This document shows, in pieces, positions 44,485 to 55,181 of a DNA stretch of 64,000 nt. This DNA comes from Sulfurimonas paralvinellae (lineage in GTDB: Bacteria; Campylobacterota; Campylobacteria; Campylobacterales; Sulfurimonadaceae), in assembly GCF_014905135.1 (NCBI RefSeq), contig NZ_CP041406.1:682001-746000 (forward strand). The letters run 5' to 3'. Made by a program: the position numbers and the translations under genes. Within the stretch, counting starts at the first letter, position 1, and each line of letters starts with the position of its first letter. The notes below the pieces were generated by a model, which had not been told where the DNA came from, ran no database searches, and saw nothing but the letters and a program-made list of their open reading frames with translations.

Positions 44485-45876
44485 ATGGATAAAATGTGGT
44501 CAGGCCGCTTTAGTGCAGGCGCTTCAAACTTACTCGATCAATTCAATGCTTCAATTATGTATGACAGAAAACTCTATCGTGAGGATATCGAAGGTTCTCT
44601 TGCGCATGCGGCAATGCTTGCTAAACAGGGTATTCTGACTCATGAAGAGCTTAAACAGATCAAAGAGGGACTCTCTCAGGTGCAAAAAGAGATAGAATCA
44701 GGTGAATTTGAGTGGAAAATATCTGATGAAGATCTGCATATGGGGATTGAAAAACGTCTCACGCAGCTCATTGGCGATACAGGGAAGAAGCTCCATACTG
44801 CACGAAGTAGAAATGATCAGGTGGCTGTTGATTTTCGTCGCTATGTATTGCGTAAAAATTTGGAAATTGCAGAGGCGATTAAACTTCTTATGGAAGCGAT
44901 ACTTGAAGTTGCCAATAAGCATACGGAGACATTGATTCCCGGTATGACACACTTGCAACATGCACAGCCGATAAATTTCGGTTTTCATCTGGGTGCTTAT
45001 CTCTCCATGTTCAAACGGGATGTTGAGCGTTTTGAGATATCCTTTGCAAGAAACAATATCTCTCCTCTTGGATGCGCAGCACTTGCAGGGACACCGCACA
45101 ATGTAGATAGAGAGTATACGGCCGAGCTGCTTGGTTTTGACAGCGTGAGCGTGAACTGTCTTGATACGGTCAGTGACAGAGATTTTGCATTGGAGATTTT
45201 GTTTAACATCTCTACAATGATGATGCACATCTCACGTCTTTCAGAAGAACTGGTTATGTGGTCGAGCTATGAATTTGGTTTCATTGAACTCTCAGATGAA
45301 TACTCAACGGGAAGCTCCATTATGCCGCAGAAGAAAAATCCAGATGTTCCTGAACTGTTACGCGGAAAAACAGGTCGTGTCTATGGCGCTTTAGTCGGAC
45401 TTCTTACTGTTATGAAGGGTCTGCCTCTTGCATACAATAAAGATACGCAGGAAGATAAAGAGGGTGTTTTTGATGCTGTTGAAACAGCTGAGATCTCACT
45501 TGAGATCTTAAAAGAGGCCATAAAAACGATGCAGGTAAAACCACAAAATATGGAAAAAGCCTGTGCTATCGGACATCTTTCTGCAACGGATTTGGCAGAT
45601 TATCTGGTAGAAAAATGCGGCATTCCATTCCGTGAAGCGCATTTCATTACAGGACGTGCTGTTGCAAAAGGAGAAGAACTTGGTGTCGATCTTTCAAAAA
45701 TGGAGTTTAAAGACCTAAAAGAGATCGATGATCGTATACAAGAAGATGTGATGGAGTATTTAGGCCTTCGTCACTCTATGAACGCAAGAACTTCTCAAGG
45801 CGGAACATCAAGTGAGCGAACGAAAGAACAGCTTGAGTATTTTAAAGATTATCTCAATACAGACAAGGAGTCATAA
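44485..45876 (+). CDS. argH: Argininosuccinate lyase
   Basis: A protein of 463 aa with the fumarase/aspartase superfamily signature [20 protein letters not shown] (flexible catalytic loop) and [12 protein letters not shown] and [11 protein letters not shown] motifs. Splits argininosuccinate to arginine and fumarate. The stop overlaps the osmC-like start by 1 nt (TAATG). TGCGTGAG at 44758-44765. Confidence 0.97.
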   Translation: MDKMWSGRFSAGASNLLDQFNASIMYDRKLYREDIEGSLAHAAMLAKQGILTHEELKQIKEGLSQVQKEIESGEFEWKISDEDLHMGIEKRLTQLIGDTGKKLHTARSRNDQVAVDFRRYVLRKNLEIAEAIKLLMEAILEVANKHTETLIPGMTHLQHAQPINFGFHLGAYLSMFKRDVERFEISFARNNISPLGCAALAGTPHNVDREYTAELLGFDSVSVNCLDTVSDRDFALEILFNISTMMMHISRLSEELVMWSSYEFGFIELSDEYSTGSSIMPQKKNPDVPELLRGKTGRVYGALVGLLTVMKGLPLAYNKDTQEDKEGVFDAVETAEISLEILKEAIKTMQVKPQNMEKACAIGHLSATDLADYLVEKCGIPFREAHFITGRAVAKGEELGVDLSKMEFKDLKEIDDRIQEDVMEYLGLRHSMNARTSQGGTSSERTKEQLEYFKDYLNTDKES

Positions 45877-46340
45877 TGAAAGTAACGATTACACATAAGG
45901 ATGCAATGAAGTTTGAGGCTAAGACTGAAAAAAGCAGTTTTATAATTGATTGTCCGACTATCTCTCCTGTAGAGTATTTTTTATCTGGGATTATTACCTG
46001 CAGCGCGACAGATATCGTACTGCTTCCAAAAAACCAGGGATTCACTGTGACGGATTTGGTAGTTGAAGGTGATGCAACACGTGCAGAGGATCATCCGAGA
46101 AAATTCACAAAACTCTTTTTAGATTACAAATTTAACTCTGATGGTGATGATGTTCAGGCTGCCCGCTGGGTTGCAGCTTCCATCGAGACATACTGTTCAA
46201 CTATCAACACAATCCGTGATACAACAGAGATCAGTTACTCTGTGACACATAACGGTAAAGTCATCCGTGAAAATGAAAAAGTCATCAGCGGTGGCGGCAG
46301 TAACATCGACCTTGGCGAGATAGATGCCTGCTGTAGTTAG
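45876..46340 (+). CDS. OsmC/Ohr family protein
   Basis: A protein of 154 aa. Cysteines in GIITCSATDIVLLPKNQGF and in AASIETYCSTINTIRDT are the two redox Cys of OsmC-like peroxidases. VEGDATRAEDHPRKFTKLFL fills the middle. Likely reduces organic hydroperoxides or persulfides in the cytoplasm. Coupled to argH. The end forms a hairpin with the convergent mltC-like gene. Confidence 0.85.
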   Translation: MKVTITHKDAMKFEAKTEKSSFIIDCPTISPVEYFLSGIITCSATDIVLLPKNQGFTVTDLVVEGDATRAEDHPRKFTKLFLDYKFNSDGDDVQAARWVAASIETYCSTINTIRDTTEISYSVTHNGKVIRENEKVISGGGSNIDLGEIDACCS

Positions 46341-46358
46341 AGATTTTTTTCTCTAACT
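46335..46358. terminator. Hairpin shared by convergent osmC-like and mltC-like genes
   Basis: Arms AGTTAGAGA and TCTCTAACT, perfect over 9 bp, loop of six T. Both stop codons (TAG at 46338-46340, and TAG on the other strand at 46355-46353) lie inside the arms. Bidirectional termination is plausible. Confidence 0.5.
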
Positions 46359-47504
46359 CTCCCTCTTATAAAGCTTTTTATAAATTTCCATTCTTCTTTT
46401 TACTTTTACCAAATATCTTTTTGACTCTTTATAACGTAGATCACTCAGTAGTTGATTGTAAACCTCTTTTGGTGTGAGGCGGTTGATCTGTTGAGCAGCC
46501 TTGTATCGATTATTTGTGCCGACAAATGCCCTGGCAACATTACCTGCACCTGTATTATAGGCTGCGATGGTGCAGTAGAGTCTGCTTTGAGGATTTTTGA
46601 TATCTTTGAGATAGCTGTAGTAGAGAATATGCAGGTAGGCACTGCCCATTTTGATGTTGTTCTTTGCATTGTAAAGGTAAGAACTGCCGAGCAGTCTTTT
46701 TTGTTTATAGAGATAGTAATAGGCATCTATGCCGGCTGTTTTTGGAACGATCTGCATCAAACCGTAAGCTGGAATATAAGATCGCGCCATCGGATTGAAA
46801 CTGCTTTCTGAGTGGATAATGGCAAAGATAAGAGAGAGTGGGATTTTTTGGCTTTGTGCTTCTCTTTTTACATCCTCGTAGTAGATGCGTGAGCGTTTGA
46901 GTGTTGCATCGTTTGGCAGTTGTATATTGAGCGTATAAATATTTTCTTCTCGTCCTTTTGTCTTACTTATTGTATTGTTGTGAAGTGTTTTTTTGACATA
47001 CTTGAAAAGTTTTTCTTTTGTTGGTTTTTGATTGAAAATTACGGGAGCCAAAACAGGTGTGTTGTCTATGTTGTCACTGACAAGACCATTTTCTTGTTCA
47101 ATTTTTTTCAGTCGTTGCTGCAGTTCATCGTCAGTATAAAAATCTTTTGCATTAAAAGTAACGGCTTTGGCAAGTGCAACTGCCAGTTTCTGCTCTGCAT
47201 TTTTTTTATGATTTGCTATTGTCTGGATTTTAAGAGTGTTGTTCTTAAAGTCTATGAGTGTGCGGCTTTTTTTGTCTTTTGTGTAGGTGACAAAGACTTT
47301 TTGAGTGCTGAGAATCGGTTTTTTCCAATGTTTTTGCAACTCTTTTAGATAGTTATAAAAAGCTCTCTGTTGTGCTGATTTATATGTTTGAAATTTTGAT
47401 TTTTCCTGTTGGAATTTTTTCTGTGTTTGCAGTTTGTATTGGGTAAAACTTGCAGCATGTGCAGCATAGGCTAAAAGCGTGCACAGTGCAATGTATTTAA
47501 TCAT
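46353..47504 (-). CDS. Membrane-bound lytic murein transglycosylase, MltC type
   Basis: A protein of 383 aa with a signal peptide (residues 1-17, ending AYAAHAA). An N-terminal DUF3393-like domain (about 20-190) is followed by a SLT domain with catalytic Glu in FAIIHSESSFNPMARS and YGLMQIVPKTAG, and a C-terminal AAYNTGAGNVARAF. Cuts peptidoglycan glycan strands with formation of 1,6-anhydro-MurNAc. No lipobox Cys is seen near the N-terminus, unlike E. coli MltC. It follows hinT by 2 nt and shares its promoter. TGCGTGAG at 46886-46893. Confidence 0.88.
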   Translation of the reverse strand: MIKYIALCTLLAYAAHAASFTQYKLQTQKKFQQEKSKFQTYKSAQQRAFYNYLKELQKHWKKPILSTQKVFVTYTKDKKSRTLIDFKNNTLKIQTIANHKKNAEQKLAVALAKAVTFNAKDFYTDDELQQRLKKIEQENGLVSDNIDNTPVLAPVIFNQKPTKEKLFKYVKKTLHNNTISKTKGREENIYTLNIQLPNDATLKRSRIYYEDVKREAQSQKIPLSLIFAIIHSESSFNPMARSYIPAYGLMQIVPKTAGIDAYYYLYKQKRLLGSSYLYNAKNNIKMGSAYLHILYYSYLKDIKNPQSRLYCTIAAYNTGAGNVARAFVGTNNRYKAAQQINRLTPKEVYNQLLSDLRYKESKRYLVKVKRRMEIYKKLYKRES

Positions 47505-47506
47505 TG

Positions 47507-47863
47507 TTAGATGAAATCTTTTGGATCGGCATCACTAAAATGATCCCATTTAAGTTTTGCTCCGCCGAGAACATGAAAATGCAGATGTTTTACTTCCTGT
47601 CCGCCGTTTTCACCGATATTTGTGATGACTCTGTATCCGTTTTTATCGAGTTTCGTCTCTTTTGCAAGTTGTTGAATAAAGCTTGTCATGCCTGCCATGG
47701 TTTCAGGAGAGACTTCATTGAAACTATCCACGTGGATCTTTGGGATGGCTAAAATATGAACAGGTGCTTTTGGATTGATATCATGAAAGGCCAAAAAATT
47801 CTCATCTTCTAAAACTATATTTGATGGTATCTCTTTGTTGACAATTTTACAGAATAGACACAT
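47507..47863 (-). CDS. HIT family purine nucleoside phosphoramidase (HinT-like)
   Basis: A protein of 118 aa. The HIT triad His-x-His-x-His is in VKHLHFHVLGG; N-terminal CLFCKIVNKEIPSNIV is typical HinT. It hydrolyses AMP-lysine and similar phosphoramidates. Divergent from pheS, as in C. jejuni where the hit gene is next to pheS, by memory. First gene of a two-gene unit with mltC. Confidence 0.92.
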   Translation of the reverse strand: MCLFCKIVNKEIPSNIVLEDENFLAFHDINPKAPVHILAIPKIHVDSFNEVSPETMAGMTSFIQQLAKETKLDKNGYRVITNIGENGGQEVKHLHFHVLGGAKLKWDHFSDADPKDFI

Positions 47864-47886
47864 AGCTATTTCCTTGTTTTTGGGTT

Positions 47887-47892
47887 ATTGTA
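47887..47892 (-). promoter_or_regulatory. Promoter -10 box of hinT-mltC
   Basis: TGCTACAAT on the minus strand, 24 nt before the hinT ATG. Confidence 0.5.
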
Positions 47893-47935
47893 GCATATAA
47901 ATAAGAAAATGAAGCTATATATAAATTACTTTTGC

Positions 47936-47941
47936 TATAAT
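47936..47941 (+). promoter_or_regulatory. Promoter -10 box of the pheS run
   Basis: Extended -10 TTGCTATAAT, 36 nt before the TTG start of pheS; GGAG lies 9 nt before the start. It probably reads pheS, pheT, aroA and ispH. Confidence 0.6.
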
Positions 47942-47976
47942 CTCTCTAAAATTTCAGAAATTATGGAGACTCTCAA

Positions 47977-48969
47977 TTGAAAGAGTGGTACGATAAAATA
48001 AATAATGCAGAATCTGTTGCTTCGTTAGAAGAGATTCGTATTGCATTGTTTGGAAAAAAAGGCATTCTTGCCGCAGAATTTGCAAAGATGAAAGATGTTC
48101 CCAATGAACAAAAAGCACAGTTTGCAAAAGATCTGAATGCACATAAACAAAACCTAATGAATGAGTTCACTGCCAAAAAGATAGTGCTCGAAACTGAGGC
48201 TCTCAAAGAGGCTATGAAAGCAGAAGCCATTGATGTCTCTATGTTCTCTACATCAAGCTCAGCAGGTGCACTGCATCCTGTTATGGAGACGATGGACAGA
48301 ATCGTAGAGTATTTCTCTTCTATGAATTTTGCAGTCAAAACTGGACAAATAGTCGAAGATGATTTTCATAACTTTGAAGCGTTGAATCTGCCGAAGTATC
48401 ACCCTGCACGTGATATGCAGGATACTTTCTATTTTAAAGATGAGATGCTTCTGCGTACACACACTTCACCTGTGCAGATACGTACGATGCTCGAGAGTAA
48501 ACCGCCGATCCGTATGATCGCTCCGGGTGCAGTTTTTCGCCGTGATTACGACCTCACACACACACCTATGTTCCATCAGATAGAAGGGCTTTTGGTTGAT
48601 GAAGAAGGTAAGGTCTCTTTTGCAAACCTCAAATTCATCTTAGAAGACTTTTTAAAGTATATGTTTGGTGATGTAGATGTGCGTTTCCGCCCCTCTTTCT
48701 TCCCATTTACAGAACCTTCTGCGGAAGTTGATATCTCTTGTGTATTTTGTAAAGGAGAAGGATGCCGCGTCTGTTCACATACCGGATGGCTTGAAGTATT
48801 AGGGTGCGGTATCGTTGATCCTAATGTCTTTGAGGCTGTGAAATATGAAAATGTAAGCGGATACGCTTTTGGACTTGGCGTCGAGCGTTTTGCAATGCTG
48901 ATCCATCACATAGGAGACCTTCGCTCACTTTTCGAAGGAGATATAAAGTTACTGGAGCAATTTCAATGA
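47977..48969 (+). CDS. pheS: Phenylalanyl-tRNA synthetase alpha subunit
   Basis: A protein of 330 aa starting at TTG (no ATG fits the conserved N-terminus). A short coiled coil (about 1-85) is followed by the class II core: motif 1 [19 protein letters not shown], motif 2 [20 protein letters not shown], motif 3 [19 protein letters not shown]. Four Cys in [18 protein letters not shown] form a CxxC pair set, probably a metal site. Works as alpha2beta2 with PheT. Overlaps pheT by 4 nt. Confidence 0.97.
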   Translation: MKEWYDKINNAESVASLEEIRIALFGKKGILAAEFAKMKDVPNEQKAQFAKDLNAHKQNLMNEFTAKKIVLETEALKEAMKAEAIDVSMFSTSSSAGALHPVMETMDRIVEYFSSMNFAVKTGQIVEDDFHNFEALNLPKYHPARDMQDTFYFKDEMLLRTHTSPVQIRTMLESKPPIRMIAPGAVFRRDYDLTHTPMFHQIEGLLVDEEGKVSFANLKFILEDFLKYMFGDVDVRFRPSFFPFTEPSAEVDISCVFCKGEGCRVCSHTGWLEVLGCGIVDPNVFEAVKYENVSGYAFGLGVERFAMLIHHIGDLRSLFEGDIKLLEQFQ

Positions 48970-51302
48970 TAGTTACAAGATCTTGGTTACAAGAGTGGAT
49001 AGACCTTGAAGGTATCTCAACTGAGGACGTTGCCAAAACATTTAATGCTATCGGTCTTGAAGTTGACAGAGTGCATGAGTATAGAATTCCTCCAAAGATA
49101 GTTTTTGGAAAAGTTCTGGAGTGTGAGAAACATCCTGATGCTGATAAGCTCAATATCTGTAAAGTTGATATAGGCTCTGCAACACGCCAGATTGTCTGTG
49201 GCGCTGCAAATGTACGTGCAGGACTGTTTGTAGCTGTTGCTACAATCGGGGCTGTTATGCCTGACGGTATGGCGATAAAACCGGTAAAACTTCGTGGTAT
49301 TGACTCTGAGGGGATGATCTGTTCATCAAGTGAACTTGGACTTCCGGATACCGGAAAAGGAATCATGGAACTTGACAGCAGTATAGGCAGTTTTAAACTC
49401 GGTGAAGAGTTGTCTGCAAATCCAGTGTTCAATGATGACCTGATTGAGATCGAGCTGACTGCAAATCGCGGAGACTGTTTAAGTATCCGTGGTGTTGCAC
49501 GAGATCTCTCAGCTGCTTTTGACAGACCGATAAAAGAGTATGCAGTTACAGACAATGATGAAAAACGCGGTATTGGGCGTATACTTTCTCTTGTTCATGA
49601 GAAAGATCTGGATGTGAACTTACGTTACAAGGCACTTGACCTCAAAGATCTTTCACTGCCGTTTATCGTAAAACTCAGACTGGCACAGATCGATGAAAGC
49701 AGAGTATGTGATGTAGAGTCTATAATGCTTTATGTCACACATGCGACAGGAGTGATTTTACGAGCTTATAAACATGATTTCTTTACAAAAGAAGGAGAGA
49801 AGTTAGGAAAAGTAATGCTTGATGAAGATGAACATGGTTTTGCTTGTATTGAAAATCAAGACAAAGAGATAGCTTCCATTGTAGGCATCATCCAAAATGA
49901 TGAGTCAAAAATGAAAGAACCGACAGGTACGGTTGTTCTTGAAGCCTCTTATATTCCGCCGGATATTATTTCGAAAAAAATGGCTGAAGTCAAGATAGAA
50001 GCAGGACCGATGTTCTATAAAACTTCACGTGGAAGTGAACCGGAACTAGAAGGCGGACTCTCTTACTGTATCGATCTTATTGAGAAGTTTTCCAATTCGA
50101 CGACATTCAGCGGAAGCATAGAACTCTCAAAAAACTTCAAAGAGAAGATAGTTATCATTTCAAAACAGGAGATCGATGCGATTATCGGTGCAGAGATTGA
50201 CAAAGTCGTCATTACAAAGATCTTGAAAAATCTTGGTTTTGATACTTCAAAATCATCAACAGATAAATTTGTCATCACTGTCCCGCAATTCCGTCATGAC
50301 ATTGTAAACAAGCAGGATATTGTTGAAGAAATCGTGAGAATGGTGGGTATTGACAATATCCCATCCAAGCCGTTCTTACTCAAAGAGGCAAATAGACTTG
50401 AAGATAACTATTTTGCATATAAAAAACGTTCAGTATATAGACATAAATGTGCGCAAAGTGGTTTTTATGAGTCTATTCACTTCGTTTTTGATGAGAAAAA
50501 AGTGCTTCAATCATATGGGTTTGAGACGACAAAAGAGGAGCTTGAACTTTTAAATCCAATCGTTCAAACGCTTGATACGCTGCGTCCTACTCTTTTGACA
50601 GGGCTTTTAAAAGCGGCATCACAAAATGTCAAGAATGGCTATGCATCGGTGAGACTTTTTGAAATAGGTTCTGTCTTTACACCATTGCGTGAGGAGTCTT
50701 TAAAAATGGGATTGCTTTTTAGCGGTGAAAAAGAGAAAGAATCCCTTGCAAACAGCGGAAAACCTGCAAAAGTCGATTTTGGATATTTTGTGCAGAAGAT
50801 CGCTGATATCATCGGTGATGTAGAGTTGCGTGAGTATGAGACTACGCATACACTTTCTCATATCTATCAATCTGCGGCCGTCGTGCAAAACGGTGAAGTG
50901 ATTGGTGAACTCTTCAGAGTCCATCCTGAAGTTGAAAAAGCGTATGATCTTGATGTAACTTACCTTTGTGAACTTGATTTTGAAAAACTTTCGTATGAGC
51001 TTAAAATTGCAGAGAAAAAGTCAAAATATCAAGCTTCGTTCAGAGACCTCTCACTCGTTATGCCAAAAGATATGTCTTATGAGAAGGTAAAATCCGTCAT
51101 TAATGCTAATGCGACAGAAGAGTTGATTCGTTTTTACCCTGTTGATAGATATACAGACGAAGTACTTGGAGATAATATGAGTCTCTCTATTAGATTTGTA
51201 CTACAGTCCGATGAAAAAACACTTGAAGAAGAGGATATTACATCAGCGATGGATAAGATTCTTGAAGCACTCAACAGAGAACTTGGCATAGGACTGAGAT
51301 AA
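48966..51302 (+). CDS. pheT: Phenylalanyl-tRNA synthetase beta subunit
   Basis: A protein of 778 aa. Order: N-terminal B1, tRNA-binding EMAP-like domain ([20 protein letters not shown]), B3/B4 editing region ([19 protein letters not shown]), B5 DNA-binding fold, class II-like core, and a C-terminal FDX-ACB domain ([19 protein letters not shown]). Overlaps pheS and aroA. TGCGTGAG at 50686 and 50827, 141 nt apart. Confidence 0.97.
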   Translation: MIVTRSWLQEWIDLEGISTEDVAKTFNAIGLEVDRVHEYRIPPKIVFGKVLECEKHPDADKLNICKVDIGSATRQIVCGAANVRAGLFVAVATIGAVMPDGMAIKPVKLRGIDSEGMICSSSELGLPDTGKGIMELDSSIGSFKLGEELSANPVFNDDLIEIELTANRGDCLSIRGVARDLSAAFDRPIKEYAVTDNDEKRGIGRILSLVHEKDLDVNLRYKALDLKDLSLPFIVKLRLAQIDESRVCDVESIMLYVTHATGVILRAYKHDFFTKEGEKLGKVMLDEDEHGFACIENQDKEIASIVGIIQNDESKMKEPTGTVVLEASYIPPDIISKKMAEVKIEAGPMFYKTSRGSEPELEGGLSYCIDLIEKFSNSTTFSGSIELSKNFKEKIVIISKQEIDAIIGAEIDKVVITKILKNLGFDTSKSSTDKFVITVPQFRHDIVNKQDIVEEIVRMVGIDNIPSKPFLLKEANRLEDNYFAYKKRSVYRHKCAQSGFYESIHFVFDEKKVLQSYGFETTKEELELLNPIVQTLDTLRPTLLTGLLKAASQNVKNGYASVRLFEIGSVFTPLREESLKMGLLFSGEKEKESLANSGKPAKVDFGYFVQKIADIIGDVELREYETTHTLSHIYQSAAVVQNGEVIGELFRVHPEVEKAYDLDVTYLCELDFEKLSYELKIAEKKSKYQASFRDLSLVMPKDMSYEKVKSVINANATEELIRFYPVDRYTDEVLGDNMSLSIRFVLQSDEKTLEEEDITSAMDKILEALNRELGIGLR

Positions 51303-52585
51303 TGCAAAAAGTACGTGTATCGCCTGCAAAAGATTTTTCGCTTGCTATCTCTGAAATAGCACCGGACAAGTCGATTTCACACCGCTCTGTTATGTTTGCG
51401 ATGCTGGCGGATGGAGAGAGTGTTATTGAAAACTTTTTACGTGCAGAAGATACGCTTAACTCTTTGGAGATCGTTAAAAATCTCGGTGCAAAAGTTGAAG
51501 ATGACGGGAAAGTCATTACTATATCTTCCGATGGCATTAAAGAGCCGTTTGAAATTCTTGACTGTGGTAATTCGGGAACGGGAATGCGACTCTTTTGCGG
51601 GCTTTTAAGTTCAGCTGAGGGACATTTTGTACTGACAGGCGACAAATATCTTCGCCGTCGTCCCATGAAGCGTGTTACACAGCCGCTTATAAGCATAGGT
51701 GCAAAGATAGATGGTCGGGAAAATGGTGATTTAGCACCGATCTCTATTCGCGGAGCTTCTTTGAAAGCTTTTGATTATAAGAGTAAGATCGCTTCTGCAC
51801 AGGTAAAATCATGTATGATATTAGCGGCACTCAGAGCAGATGGCAAGTGTACATACACGGAGCCGGAACTCTCACGCGACCATACAGAACGAATGCTTAA
51901 AGGCATGGGTGCGGATGTGAGCGTAGATGGACTTAAAACTACTATCAAACCGATGCAAAATCTTCTTTTGCCTTTAAAAATACGTGTACCTGCCGATCCG
52001 TCATCGGCTTTTTTCTTTGCAGTGGCAGCTGCCATTACTCCCGGAAGTGAAATAGTTTTAGAAGGTGTTACACTCAATCCTACACGTATTGAAGCATTTA
52101 AAATGCTTGAACATATGGGTGCGGACATAGCGTATGAACTAACTGACAATAAATATGAACCCATCGGAAATATCCGAGTAAAATATGCACCGCTTCATGG
52201 TATAACAGTTGAGCATAATATTTCGTGGCTTATTGATGAACTACCGGCACTTTCCATTGCTATGGCGTGTGCAAAGGGTGAGAGTCTGGTCAAAAATGCC
52301 GAGGAGCTTCGCGTCAAAGAGTCTGACAGAATTGCAACTGTTGTTGAGGGACTGCGTGCGTGCGGCATTGAAGTGCATGAGTATAAAGACGGTTATAAAA
52401 TCGTTGGCGGCGAGTTGAAAAGCGCTGTAGTTGACAGTGACGGTGACCATAGAATTGCGATGAGCTTTATCATCGCAGGACTAAAATGCGGTATGGAAGT
52501 AACGGATCTTGAGTGTATAAATACCTCTTTTCCGAACTTTTTTGAACTGCTGCAAAAGATTACCGCTGTGGAGTTTGTTTCATGA
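51302..52585 (+). CDS. aroA: 3-phosphoshikimate 1-carboxyvinyltransferase (EPSP synthase)
   Basis: A protein of 427 aa. PDKSISHRSVMFAMLADGES binds shikimate 3-phosphate and LDCGNSGTGMRLFCGLL the phosphoenolpyruvate; KESDRI and DHRIAMSF close the active site. Sixth step of chorismate synthesis. Overlaps pheT by 1 nt and ispH by 4 nt. Contains CTCACGCG at 51871-51878. Confidence 0.97.
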   Translation: MQKVRVSPAKDFSLAISEIAPDKSISHRSVMFAMLADGESVIENFLRAEDTLNSLEIVKNLGAKVEDDGKVITISSDGIKEPFEILDCGNSGTGMRLFCGLLSSAEGHFVLTGDKYLRRRPMKRVTQPLISIGAKIDGRENGDLAPISIRGASLKAFDYKSKIASAQVKSCMILAALRADGKCTYTEPELSRDHTERMLKGMGADVSVDGLKTTIKPMQNLLLPLKIRVPADPSSAFFFAVAAAITPGSEIVLEGVTLNPTRIEAFKMLEHMGADIAYELTDNKYEPIGNIRVKYAPLHGITVEHNISWLIDELPALSIAMACAKGESLVKNAEELRVKESDRIATVVEGLRACGIEVHEYKDGYKIVGGELKSAVVDSDGDHRIAMSFIIAGLKCGMEVTDLECINTSFPNFFELLQKITAVEFVS

Positions 52586-53415
52586 AGATAGAACTGGCTG
52601 AAAATTACGGTTTTTGTTTTGGTGTAAAACGTGCGATCAAGATAGCTGAAGAAAATACCAATGCTGCGACATACGGTCCATTGATCCACAACTCAAAAGA
52701 GATTGCCAGACTTGATAAAGACTTCAAAGTCGGTCTTGTTGAGGATTTTCAGACATTTCAACCGGGTGACAAAGCGATTGTCCGAACACACGGTATTGTC
52801 AAAGATGAACTCCAAGCACTCAAAGAGAGCGGTGTGGATGTTGTTGATGCAACTTGTCCGTTTGTGACAAAACCGCAGGAAATCGCTCAGGAGATGAGTG
52901 AAAAAGGTTATAGTGTCGTTATCTTTGGTGATGAAAAGCATCCGGAGATAAAGGGAGTGAAATCCTATGCAACACATGGGGCATTGGTTGTAACTGAGCC
53001 AAAAGATCTTGAAGATGTGAAACTCCATGAGAGAGTCGCTCTCATTGCGCAGACAACAAGAAAAGTGGAAGATTATATGGAGATAGCGAACTATCTCATT
53101 CCTCGTCATAAAGAGGTGCGTGTGTTCAATACTATCTGCAATGCTACATTTGAAAATCAAGATGCCGTTCGCAAACTTTCAAAACGTGCCGATGTGATGA
53201 TAATCATCGGCGGAAAAAATTCCTCAAACACAAAGCAGCTCTTTAATATTGCTCATGAAAACTGCTCTGATTCTTACCATATAGAAGATGAAAAAGAGTT
53301 GGATTTTTCATGGTTTGATAATAAGGAACTCTGCGGTATATCAGCAGGCGCATCAACTCCGGACTGGATCATTCAAAATGTCGTCGATGCAATTCAGGCA
53401 GGTGTCAATTCGTAA
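52582..53415 (+). CDS. ispH: 4-hydroxy-3-methylbut-2-enyl diphosphate reductase
   Basis: A protein of 277 aa. The three iron-sulfur Cys are visible: NYGFCFGVKRA near residue 12, VVDATCPFVTK near 96, and FNTICNATFENQD near 190. TTRKVEDYMEIA and SAGASTPDWII are typical. Last step of the MEP isoprenoid route, feeding the polyprenyl synthase earlier in the window. ATGA overlap with aroA. ispH next to rpsA is a conserved order in Campylobacterota. Confidence 0.97.
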   Translation: MKIELAENYGFCFGVKRAIKIAEENTNAATYGPLIHNSKEIARLDKDFKVGLVEDFQTFQPGDKAIVRTHGIVKDELQALKESGVDVVDATCPFVTKPQEIAQEMSEKGYSVVIFGDEKHPEIKGVKSYATHGALVVTEPKDLEDVKLHERVALIAQTTRKVEDYMEIANYLIPRHKEVRVFNTICNATFENQDAVRKLSKRADVMIIIGGKNSSNTKQLFNIAHENCSDSYHIEDEKELDFSWFDNKELCGISAGASTPDWIIQNVVDAIQAGVNS

Positions 53416-53427
53416 AAGAGTTGACAC
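53402..53427 (+). terminator. Hairpin at the end of ispH
   Basis: Arms GTGTCAATTC and GAGTTGACAC (one T.G pair) with a 6-nt loop holding the ispH stop codon. No T-run follows, so it may only be a partial terminator or processing site before the rpsA promoter. Confidence 0.4.
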
Positions 53428-53475
53428 AAACCTCCATTTCTTCAAAGTTTAATACCAATATAATCATAATTTAGG

Positions 53476-53481
53476 TATAAT
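53476..53481 (+). promoter_or_regulatory. Promoter -10 box of rpsA
   Basis: TATAAT after TTTAGG, 32 nt before the ATG. A second TATAAT lies at 53459-53464, 17 nt upstream. Two promoters would suit a ribosomal protein gene. Confidence 0.55.
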
Positions 53482-53512
53482 CACGCAATTTTTATGTAAC
53501 AGAGGATAGGTA

Positions 53513-55171
53513 ATGGCGTTCGATAACGAATCATTTGAAGAAGAAGAAAATTTTGCAGAAATGTTTGCTGCAAGTGAAAAACAACAAGAAACAAGTCGCA
53601 TCGTAGAAGGTGAGATCGTAGAAGTACAGGCTGATGACAACAGAGCATTGGTCGGTGTAGGTGACAAACTCGAAGGTATCATCAATTTAGATGAGATTCG
53701 TGATGAAAATGGTGAACTGAAGTTCGGTACTGGTGATAAAATCAAAGTAATGATTATGGGATACTACAATGAGCGTCCTAAAATCTCTTACAAAAAAGTT
53801 TTAGAGCAGGAAAAAACTATTGAGTTCATCGATGCACACAAAGATGATTTTGAAGATCTTGTCATTGAAGGTGTAATCACGAAGAAAAACCGTGGTGGCT
53901 ATGTAGTAGAAGCTGATGCAGTCTCTTTCTTTATGCCGCGTTCACTTGCTGCTTTTAAAGATAGTGATGATGTAGTAGGTCGTAAGATCAAAGCACAGGT
54001 TGTTAAAATTGATCCGGCTGAAAACTCAATCATCGTTTCTCGTCGTAAACTTTTCAATGAAGAGCGTAAAAAGAAAAAAGAGATCATCGATCAACTGATG
54101 GCAGAAGATGTTGTTGTTGAAGGTGTTATCAAAAAGATCACTTCTTATGGAATGTTCGTAGATGTTGGTGGTGTTGACGGTCTTGTTCACTATAATGAGA
54201 TCTCTTATAAAGGGCCGGTTAATCCGTCAAAACTTTACAAAGAGGGTGAGACAGTAACTGTTAAAGCTATCTCTTATGACAAAGACAAAAGACACCTTTC
54301 TCTTTCTATCAAAGCGGTTCAACCGGATCCTTGGGCTGAAGTAGAGTCTGAACTTGATGAAGGTGATACTATCACTGTAACTGTTTCAAACATTGAAAAC
54401 TATGGTGTTTTCGTTGATCTTGGAAATGACATTGAAGGTTTCTTACATATTTCAGAGATCACTTGGAACAAAAATGTTAAAAATCCTGGAGATTATTTAG
54501 AAGTAGGTCAAGAGATCGATGTTGAAGTTATCGAGATCAACCCGAAAACACACAAACTTCGTGTTTCACTCAAAAGACTGCTTCCAAAACCTTTTGATGA
54601 GTTCTTGAAAAAATACAATGAAGGTGACATTGTAACTGGTACAGTTACATCACTTACTGATTTTGGTGCATTTGTTCGCATTGATGGTGTTGAAGGTCTT
54701 TTACATAACCAAGATATCTCATGGGATAAAAACACAAAAGCAAGAGACGTTTTAAAATCTGGTGATGAAGTAGAAGTTAAAATTGCTAAGATCAATGAAG
54801 AAGATCAAAAAATCTCTCTTAACAGAAAAACTCTTTTAGAGTCTCCTGTTGATCAATTTGCAAAAACACACAAAGTAAACTCAATCGTTACAGGTACTAT
54901 CCGTGATATTAAAGATTTCGGTGTATTTGTATCTCTTGAAGATGGTGTTGATGCGCTTATCCGTGATGAAGATTTAGCACCGCTTAACAAAGAAGAGTTA
55001 GAGCCTGGTCAAGAGATCGAAGCAGCAGTAGCAAACATCGATACTCGTCGTGACCGTATCCGTCTTTCTGTTAAAAAATTAGATTACATTAAAAATCAGG
55101 CAATGCTTGAAGAGATTAACGACAACGAGTCACACTCTTTAGGTGATTTGCTTAAAGATAAGTTGAAATAA
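53513..55171 (+). CDS. rpsA: 30S ribosomal protein S1
   Basis: A protein of 552 aa with six S1 domains in a row (for example GVITKKNRGGYVVEADAVSF, GVIKKITSYGMFVDVGGVDG, and GTIRDIKDFGVFVSLEDGVD). It binds mRNA and helps start translation, notably for AT-rich or weak ribosome sites, and so matters in a genome with many weak or absent Shine-Dalgarno sites. Own promoter; the small 160-aa gene follows by 10 nt. Confidence 0.97.
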   Translation: MAFDNESFEEEENFAEMFAASEKQQETSRIVEGEIVEVQADDNRALVGVGDKLEGIINLDEIRDENGELKFGTGDKIKVMIMGYYNERPKISYKKVLEQEKTIEFIDAHKDDFEDLVIEGVITKKNRGGYVVEADAVSFFMPRSLAAFKDSDDVVGRKIKAQVVKIDPAENSIIVSRRKLFNEERKKKKEIIDQLMAEDVVVEGVIKKITSYGMFVDVGGVDGLVHYNEISYKGPVNPSKLYKEGETVTVKAISYDKDKRHLSLSIKAVQPDPWAEVESELDEGDTITVTVSNIENYGVFVDLGNDIEGFLHISEITWNKNVKNPGDYLEVGQEIDVEVIEINPKTHKLRVSLKRLLPKPFDEFLKKYNEGDIVTGTVTSLTDFGAFVRIDGVEGLLHNQDISWDKNTKARDVLKSGDEVEVKIAKINEEDQKISLNRKTLLESPVDQFAKTHKVNSIVTGTIRDIKDFGVFVSLEDGVDALIRDEDLAPLNKEELEPGQEIEAAVANIDTRRDRIRLSVKKLDYIKNQAMLEEINDNESHSLGDLLKDKLK

Positions 55172-55181
55172 GAACTTTTCT

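Noticed and set aside
48821-49555. 244-codon open frame on the minus strand inside pheS/pheT
   Set aside because: Antisense shadow of two certain genes; Ser/Pro-rich composition without domain, no ribosome site.
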